Assembly (NCBI GenBank): GCA_029204225.1
Contig: MU832152.1
Span: 1-64,000, forward strand
Direction: 5' to 3'
Origin: Diphasiastrum complanatum
Lineage: Eukaryota; Streptophyta; Lycopodiopsida; Lycopodiales; Lycopodiaceae
DNA length: 64,000 bases
Below are positions 57,163-64,000 of this stretch, one piece after another; within the stretch, counting starts at the first letter, position 1, and every line of letters starts with the position of its first letter. The position numbers and the translations under genes were made by a program. The notes below the pieces were generated by a model, which was not told the DNA's origin, made no database searches, and was given only the letters and a program-made list of their open reading frames with translations.

Positions 57163-60151
57163 CTATTCCCAAAAGTCATCAAGATCATTGGCATCTTTGC
57201 GTTTTTCTGGTAGTCCAGCCTCAGTAAAAACCATGGCAACCTCTTCCACGGTTTCCTGTACAATTATAACATTATAATCTTGATCTAGTACATCTGCAAA
57301 CTCCCTTGTGTCACCCACTTTTCCACTAGCGAGAGGTTGTGATTCTTTCGACAATGGAATTACAGAGTCTTCGTCAGATTCTGTAGACTTTCCTACCTCA
57401 ATTAATTCATTTGGCAAAACTGAAATAGACTTCATTCGTATTTTTATAAATTTTACTAAGTTAAAATCTAATTTTATAGCAACAACATGCTTGTCTTTTT
57501 GCATAGCGCATGCGCTTGTAGTGACGCTACTGCTAAACAAATCTAAAACCCAATCTGCTAGATGTAAAAAAATTTCAACAAGATGATTAATTAATTGTTG
57601 TGGCTTTTGATAAGGACAAGCCACGGAACCTGTCATCGGATTTTTCAGTTTCTTTGTTACTAAAAGTTGGAACAAGTTTTCAAAGCTGGTCAATCCGGTG
57701 GTGTTATAGTGCAACATCGAACGTTTGTCATCCAATGAATAATAACCAATGGTTATGTATTCAATCTCGTTGCACAACCGTGCACCACCAGCATTGCGAA
57801 CATTGGGCTTGTACTTACAAAAAAAAAATTAAATTATTAGTTTAAACAATTACCTATGCTATGCTAAGCATAGAAGATTAAAAGTAAAATATTATCTTAA
57901 ACAATGATCTATGCTAAGCATAGAATATTTAAAAATTAATACAAATAAAGTTAAGTTTTAAGAAAGTTAAAGACATACCATACAACATTTTCAATCCTAG
58001 CATTACAAAAAGTTAGAAGAGCTTTTTGCACTGAAGCCCTAAACTCTAAACTCTCCAAATAGGAGAAGTTGTGATTTCAAGAAATCCTTGCATCACACTA
58101 TGGATCTCAGTGAATCTGAATGGAGAATCATCTTTTAGAGATTTTTTCGTCTGAAATCCATAGGGGATGTCTACTATGCAAAGAGTGTAGGGTTTTTTTT
58201 AAAAAAAATTGAAATCTCCTTGCAATCTCCTTCTTCCACAGTGTAAAAACACAGTTGATCACATTTCGGGAGAAAAGTCTTTGTTGAATCCTCCTCGACA
58301 ATAGCTTCACCCCGTGCCAATCTTTCTCTGTCTTTTTTTCTGCCTTCGCTTTAAGAATATGTTGTTTAAATTGTTCTATGAGGACTTTATTTTTCTGGTC
58401 TTCAACCGACTAAAAGAAGAGAGAATGCAATTATACTTAGCATAAGATGTACAAAAGAAATAATAAAAAAAAATTGATTTTAAGAAAGGTAAGAATGAAT
58501 ATAATAAATAATTAGTAAATTAAATCTATGCTAGGCTCGAGATCCTAACAAAGAGAATATGATTACTATGCTTAGCATAAGATATGAATGTCTAAAATAA
58601 AAAATTAATTATATATTTTTATGCTAAGCATGAGTGAAGGGAATACCATATCTCTAAATAATATCAAAAAAGGAGTGAGAACTTCATTTTTACTACTCAG
58701 AGGATAAAGCCTCTAGCACTCCTCAAAATTATTACAGTTCCAACCTTGTTATTAGGGCCTTTCGAACTTTTATGAATAATTTATGTTTGTATTAAAAAAT
58801 AAATTAATGATCAATATTAGAAAAAAAACAAAACAAAACTTGCAATTACTATTAAAATATGTTATTTAAAACATAAAAAAAAAACCAACCTCTGGAATTT
58901 CTTGTCCATTTCAGCAAGAATGAACTGACCATCAACAACCCTCGAGAGGACACTGATTACGAACTCGGAAGAATTTATTTCTTGCATATTTTTTCACTCA
59001 AAAATACTCATCTCTGTTGATATGGGTTTTAATGTGTGAGTGGTGGCAACAACTTTTTTTTGGATTTTGAGCCTCCTTGAGTTGGCTGGCCCTTTATTTC
59101 AAAAAATTTTATCCACAAGCGCCCAAACTTGAAAAATAATATTGTAGAGACAAAATATTAAAGCTTTGTAAATTTTATTTATTAATGGTAAAAAAATTTG
59201 AACTAAACATTCTATGCTAAGCATAACAAAGCAATTGCCTGGCCACTGCGAAATGCACATTGATAAAAATTATCATATTTAATCAGGCTTTGCGTTGAAT
59301 TCTTAGATTCAAATGGCAGGCCTGTTTCTTGGGCACAAAGTGCTTTTAGCTCCAACTGATTAAAATCTCCAGTTTTGAAAACTCTGACAAATTCTTTGTG
59401 AAAAAATCTAATTTTTTATATGACCATCATCTTCATTCGATAGTCTTGGTCAATGTTATGGTCCCACGCAAGAACTTTAGTTTCTTCCACTGTCAATCCA
59501 ACGAACGCAATGACACTAATAGTTCGGAAAGAAACAACATGGGGGTACTCTTGGGACAGTTGCTTTCTAGCTTGTAAACTATGAATGCCTCCCAAAACAA
59601 AAAAAATAATAATAATTTAAAGAAGAAAAATTAAAATCAACAACAGATGAACATTCAGAAGGGTCTACCAAAACAACAAAAGGTGTCACAATTGCTTGTG
59701 TATGATCTTTAGATTTAATTTTTAAGCTATGTACATGTGTTTCATTGGGCTCTCGAACCTCCATTGGTCGATCTCCAGTGGAGCAATGGGAGGACGATCG
59801 CACTGGTCTATATCCAAAATCAAAGTAGTTTTCTAATTTTTTTTTATTTTATGAGTTTCATCTCTAAGTTTAGAGATCTCAGATGAATCTCTCAAAGGTT
59901 GGATGGAGGCTCCGGGCAAAATTAAAGTAGACCTTTTTGTTTTTTTTTTTTCTTTTTTCAGAAGGAATTACTTTGGGTCGTTTGGCCATTGATTTGTTTC
60001 TAGACTTCAATTTTTGTATCCCCTCTTCAGTTTGTACAAGAGTTTCAGATTTTTTTTTTTTAGGAAGAGGGGCTGATCCTGAGGGCGCAGATTTTTTAGT
60101 ACCATCCGTGTTGGAAGAGACAGTGGAAGAAGCTATTTTGCCACGTCCCAA
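57163..60151 (-). pseudogene. DNA methyltransferase-like gene (beta-class N6-adenine/N4-cytosine type), multi-exon, decayed
   Basis: The last exon (57816-57163) reads YKPNVRNAGGARLCNEIEYI, YQKPQQLINHLVEIF and WVLDLFSSSVTTSACAMQ followed by VVAIKLDF. This is the QKP-LD-F-GSGTT-E-D motif X/I block of N6_N4 methylases, with GSG changed to SSV. The preceding exon (about 58190-57980) has YTLCIVDIPYGFQ, a motif IV (DPPYG) with Pro changed to Ile, then TEIHSVMQGFLEI and VQKALLTFCNARIENVVW before GT. Motif IV before motif I is the beta-class order. Upstream pieces include NSSEFVISVLSRVVDGQFIL (59000-58890), a segment with VLAWDHNIDQDYRMK (59490-59430) and a Lys-rich N-terminus from 60151 (PLPKKKKSE, PSEKRKKKNKK) that could be a nuclear signal. 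Stops and homopolymer shifts (e.g. 58190-58210) indicate decay. Head-to-head with the transposase. Confidence 0.7.
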
Positions 60152-60343
60152 AGCCCCTAACTTTGTACCACAAGAAGAAAAGATTAGATCCTTTTAACAA
60201 CAGCATCGAGCACATTTTGTAGACATTGTCTGAGGTTCTGTATGACAAAAAACTGAAGAATAATATTAGAGAACTTCAAATAATTATAATGTAATCTATG
60301 CTCAACATCGCTCATATTTTTATTTTTGTCTTTGCTTAGCATA
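57860..60343. repeat. Dispersed palindrome TATGCTAAGCATA
   Basis: Perfect or near-perfect copies at 57860-57872, 57910-57922, 58431-58444, 58527-58536, 58567-58579, 58620-58631, 59213-59225, 60295-60306 and 60331-60343. All lie in introns or spacers of the methyltransferase gene and the divergent promoter, none in the recognised exons. Confidence 0.7.
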
Positions 60344-60409
60344 GGAATAACAAAAAAAACAATTAGATTTCTGTAATAACGAGTAGTTCTTCTTCTTCTA
60401 TTCATGTAG
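60152..60409. promoter_or_regulatory. Divergent promoter region of the methyltransferase/transposase pair
   Basis: About 250 bp between the Lys-rich methyltransferase N-terminus (-) and the Ser/Thr-rich transposase N-terminus (+). Contains two copies of the TATGCTAAGCATA-type palindrome. Confidence 0.4.
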
Positions 60410-63400
60410 TTGTAACTCAGTACGTAGCCACATTTGAGTCGTCCTCGTTTGATATTCCTAATGAAAGTCATTATTATGAAACCACTCCTTTGGGTTCTTG
60501 TCCTATTACCCTTTCTAATTCCTCGTCAACTACTTTTCCAGAAATGACTCCTTTGACACATGTTACAAATTTGAGTTCTTCGTCTTTTGATTCAGATATT
60601 AGAAAAACAACATTGCAATCGTTTTGACAAATCGAAAGAGTTAGTAAGTGATGATTCACAGGATTCAATTCACTTAGTCACGGATTCAAGTAAATCCCCC
60701 CGTCGACATGAAGTTTTTCACATATTCAAAGAAGGTTCACTTCTCAAGTCCCTAATCCGGTCAAATCTAAAAGAGCTATATTTAATGAAAATCCTTATTC
60801 TTCTAGCACTGCAAAACCAGCTAAGGCAAATCAACAACAACAACCAGATGTTCAGGCAGACATTCCCACACCTTCTCAACCTGTTCGAGCAACTACAAGT
60901 GTCACAGGGTCAATTTACAAATTTGATTTCAAAAGAAAGGAAAGATACAAGAGAGACTTGAAATCTTCACCTATTTTGACAAAACGTCAAAAACAATTGA
61001 TTACAAGATAGAAGATTCGGAAAGTATGCTCCATTATTTGTTGTTCAGCCTCTTGCTTATAGAAATTAAATAACAAAGTGATCGAGGAATTGCGGTCCAA
61101 GTTTTTCTTGCGAAGTAAAGATGAAAAGAATTACTATTTGTGTGCCACAATGAGACCTAACAAAAACTCGTATGCATGTTTTTTAAATGCAACGGAGGTT
61201 TGTCGAAAAGCCTACAAAGTTGTTCATGCAATTGGAAATTCACGTCTTCAAATAATGCACGCACGACTTCAGAAAGAGCCAACATTGCAAGGATCATTGC
61301 AGGGGAGAACCGTGTCTCCGGATGTTTTGAATGCTACGGCTTGGCTAAAGCATTTTGTAGATGTGCATGGAGAGAAATCACCAAATTCATTATATTTTTC
61401 CTTTCCATATAATTTTACAAAATTGGAGATATTTTTTATGTACAAGGAGTTCACTAAGACAAAAAATGTTGCCTATTTAAGTTACTCATATTTTCTTAGG
61501 ATTTGAAAGAGAGATTTTGATTTGGTAAAGATTACTAAAAATCACAAATGACAGTTTGTTCGACATGCGAGTTGTTATAATCTGCCAAACAACTAGCAAA
61601 GACCAATGATGAGAAAGGTAAAAATTTGTTAACTTTCAATAATGTAAAAACTTCATTTTTTTGTTGACTTTTAAATTTTCAAATTATTAATGTTATGATA
61701 TTATTTTAATTTTATTAAAATATTTTAATTGTTACATTTTGTAGTGGATGTTGCAAAAGCGCTTCAAGTGCATAGAGATCAACAAACAATCGAAAGACAA
61801 AAATTGGCCAAACACCAAAAGAACATGCTTGGAATGTCTACAAAAGTATCTGGGCCTTGTCATCGATGGCATGGATCAGAAGAAAACGATATTATCTCAT
61901 TTTGTTAGAGTGCCAAAAAATTTGAATGAGACAAATTTTATTCAAGTTCATCTCGTTGGAGCACTTGTGTTTAATGGCACATTGGAGTCGAAAGTATTTT
62001 TCAATTATCCCAATGTTCGAAATGATCCAAATTTGACCGTAACCATTGTACAAAAGATAATTTGCGAATTTGGTGATAATCTTCCAGAAATATTGTATTT
62101 GCAACTTGACAACACTGCTAGGAAAAATAAAAATCAAATTGTACTGGCTTACTTATCGATGTTGGCAGAAAAAAAAGGTTTCAAGAAATAAAAATAGGAT
62201 TTTTGTTGGTGGGTCACACCCATGATCAAATTGATCAGATGTTTAGTTGTTTTTCCAAAAGACTAAGACGTGAGAAGGCATTTTCTTTACCAGTGCTTTA
62301 GAGCATTGTTGAAGAATCATACATGCCAAAGCCAAATGTGTCATTAATTAGACACACATTTGATTTTCGTGAATACATTAAGGCATCCAATGAAACAAAT
62401 CGTTGTGTTGCTACTATTAATGATATTAGCTTTCAACATCAGTTCAAAATCAAATGCAATGAAACTGGCATCACATTGCTATGGGGCAAACAATTTTCAA
62501 ATGCAGTTTCATGGTTACCTGTTGAAGGAATACGATTTCTGCTCAATATGGCTTCTGGTCAAATCAAGCTTGTTGCGTTGTCTCCCTTGAAGTCCATGCT
62601 AGAAGAACAAAAAGCACAAAGAGAGCATCGTGAGGTTGAACCATTTGCCTCGTTAAATTTTTTGGAATCAAGTATTCAAGCAGCCTATCAATTTTTTGAT
62701 GAGTTTGATCATCATTGGTGGTTGGACTTTTTTGAGGAACAAAAAATCAGTTTGCTCAATCTTGAACACGCATCAACAACTGAAGAATTTCACTAGCCTC
62801 ATAAATTAGGAACTTCAACCACAATTGTCGAACCTTCAAATCTCCCTCGAGATAATGATTTCTTAGAACTTGTGCAAGGTAAGGAATGTGAAATTTATGT
62901 GGGCAAAGTATAAAAGCTGCAAAAATGAAGTGGCGCGGTGATCTGAATGAAATTCAAATTGGAAGCCTTGTTGCACTTCTAGCTTCATAAAACAATGAAG
63001 GACATCCATTCTGGATTGCGAAAGTAATTGGTTTTATTCAAAATAGCAATCAGACAGAACTACTACGTGTCCATTGGTTACGCACCACTTCAACTAATGC
63101 TTTTTTGAGAAGGTACGAACTTGAAATGTTGCAAGTAGATCCAAAGGGTAAGAGAAGAACCAAATAAAGTGATTGCCAAAGAACCAACCGAGGTTTGATG
63201 ATTTGAATTTACAAGATGTAGATGTTTTGGCTTTTAATTTTGAGTTAACATTGACCAATCATCTACAAAAGTCAATTATAGCCATACTTACAAGGTTTAT
63301 TATCAACATTGGACGTGGATTCTGAGGACGATATGCCAGTGGACTCTGATGAAGAAGACGGTTCCTCCACCTCATTGGCTGAAAACGAGAGTGTTCAAAA

Positions 63401-63464
63401 TATGTCAAGTTCTGAATTGAGAGGCATCATGAAAAGTGAAAATTCCTTAGAAAATATACTTTGA
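60410..63464 (+). pseudogene. DUF7869-type DDE transposase-like gene, with frameshifts
   Basis: A Ser/Thr-rich N-terminus (60416-60625; PLGSCPITLSNSSSTTFPEM) leads to NQQQQPDVQADIPTPSQPVR (60820-60890) and a basic segment. At 61078-61506, NATEVCRKAYKVVHAIGNSR and WLKHFVDVHGEKSP are the conserved region upstream of the core. The core at 61845-62290 has LVIDGMDQKKTILSHFVRVP (first Asp), LPEILYLQLDNTARKNKNQI (second Asp) and VGHTHDQIDQMFSCFSKRLR, the hallmarks of DUF7869 proteins. Downstream, 62323-62796 continues and 62930-63165 has GSLVALLAS, PFWIAKVIGF and LLRVHWLRT. An acidic tail (DVDSEDDMPVDSDEEDGSST) ends at TGA 63464. An intron is likely at 61618-61744. Shifts near 61845, 62190 and 62300 indicate decay. 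Family assignment is from memory of conserved words; the catalytic role is inferred. Confidence 0.75.
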
Positions 63465-63871
63465 AAACAATATATACATAATATTATTTAAGTCCTTTTG
63501 TATTTTAATGGTGTTTGGATTTTCAAAAATCATGTGTTGTCTTGAAATGTTATGCAGTATGTAATTATGATGGTTTTATGAAATTTGCGAAAAAGAAACC
63601 TACAGTGCTTCATTAAAAATAGACACTTTTTAACATTTTTTTTTATTGCAAGTTGGAGAATTCTTAACAAAACCATGATTTTGGCCTAAAACTAGGACCA
63701 TTAAAAATATCGAAAAAGGTTACTCTTTTTTAGGTCAAAGTCCCAAAACAAATGTCATCATATTTTTTGCTAGGAAGCTTGTAGAAACTTAAGAAGTGGA
63801 CGAACCTCTACATATCTATACTACATCCGTAAGTGGATCTAGCCACCGCATAGCTAGATTAACTTCCAACA
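63465..63871 (+). mobile_element. Probable gypsy 5' LTR, left end not determined
   Basis: Ends AACTTCCAACA at 63871, one base before a gypsy primer-binding site. The start is not identified. The element would continue beyond the window. Confidence 0.45.
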
Positions 63872-63872
63872 T

Positions 63873-63886
63873 TGGCGTCGTTGCCG
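63873..63886 (+). promoter_or_regulatory. Gypsy primer-binding site
   Basis: TGGCGTCGTTGCCG matches the common plant gypsy primer-binding site TGGCGTCGTTGCCGGGGA over 14 bases. Confidence 0.7.
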
Positions 63887-64000
63887 CTTTTTAAGATTTT
63901 CTACATAGCTTTCTTTTTTTTTCGTTTTTTCGCTCACGTGCTTGTGTGTATGCTTGCTTGTTTTTCCTCTTCACACTACAGCACAAGACTTCTCTCCAGG

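Overview
The window is nuclear DNA from a land plant with a repeat-rich genome. The evidence is a four-exon class III (secretory) peroxidase gene, a family confined to the green-plant lineage, a decayed copy of the end of a plant shaggy/GSK3 kinase gene, and plant-type Ty1/copia and Ty3/gypsy retrotransposons over much of the sequence. I cannot name the species. The only host gene that reads as intact is the peroxidase at 35786-37305 (+).

Layout: 1-3000 holds the shaggy-kinase remnant and unassigned DNA. A short tRNA-like insertion with a perfect 15-bp target duplication lies at 3026-3141. Positions 3590-13527 are a mosaic of copia fragments, LTR pieces and CT microsatellites, including a copia fragment caught between two copies of one ~550-bp repeat (6204-6761 and 9320-9870). 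At 13521-21787 an ~8.3-kb DNA transposon with 35-bp imperfect terminal inverted repeats interrupts a copia pol gene. Inside it are a multi-exon transposase-like gene, a divergent histone H3 with a proline-rich tail, a decayed Ulp1-like cysteine protease and an orphan ORF with an acidic tail. From 24440 to 31524 one copia element (25390-30645, +) sits inside another (25021-25389 and 30646-31524, -). From 31561 to 38436 is mostly unassigned DNA around the peroxidase. Positions 38437-56300 carry a copia LTR and internal fragment, a small TATA-containing gene fragment, a minus-strand gypsy element (gag-pol 42038-46615, leader, primer-binding site, LTR), a non-coding plus-strand LTR-element-like interval with tandem repeats, and an isolated plus-strand gypsy gag. 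Positions 57163-63464 hold a head-to-head gene pair: a beta-class adenine/cytosine-N4 DNA methyltransferase-like gene (-) and a DUF7869-type transposase (+). The window ends just after an LTR followed by a gypsy primer-binding site (63873).

The most notable content is the two DNA-transposon-like units. The first couples a transposase with an H3-like histone, the second a transposase with a DNA methyltransferase. Each also carries its own dispersed short palindromic motif. I infer that both units encode chromatin- or DNA-modifying factors. Both show stops and frameshifts, so these copies are probably inactive. All protein assignments come from reading translations by eye, with no database search.
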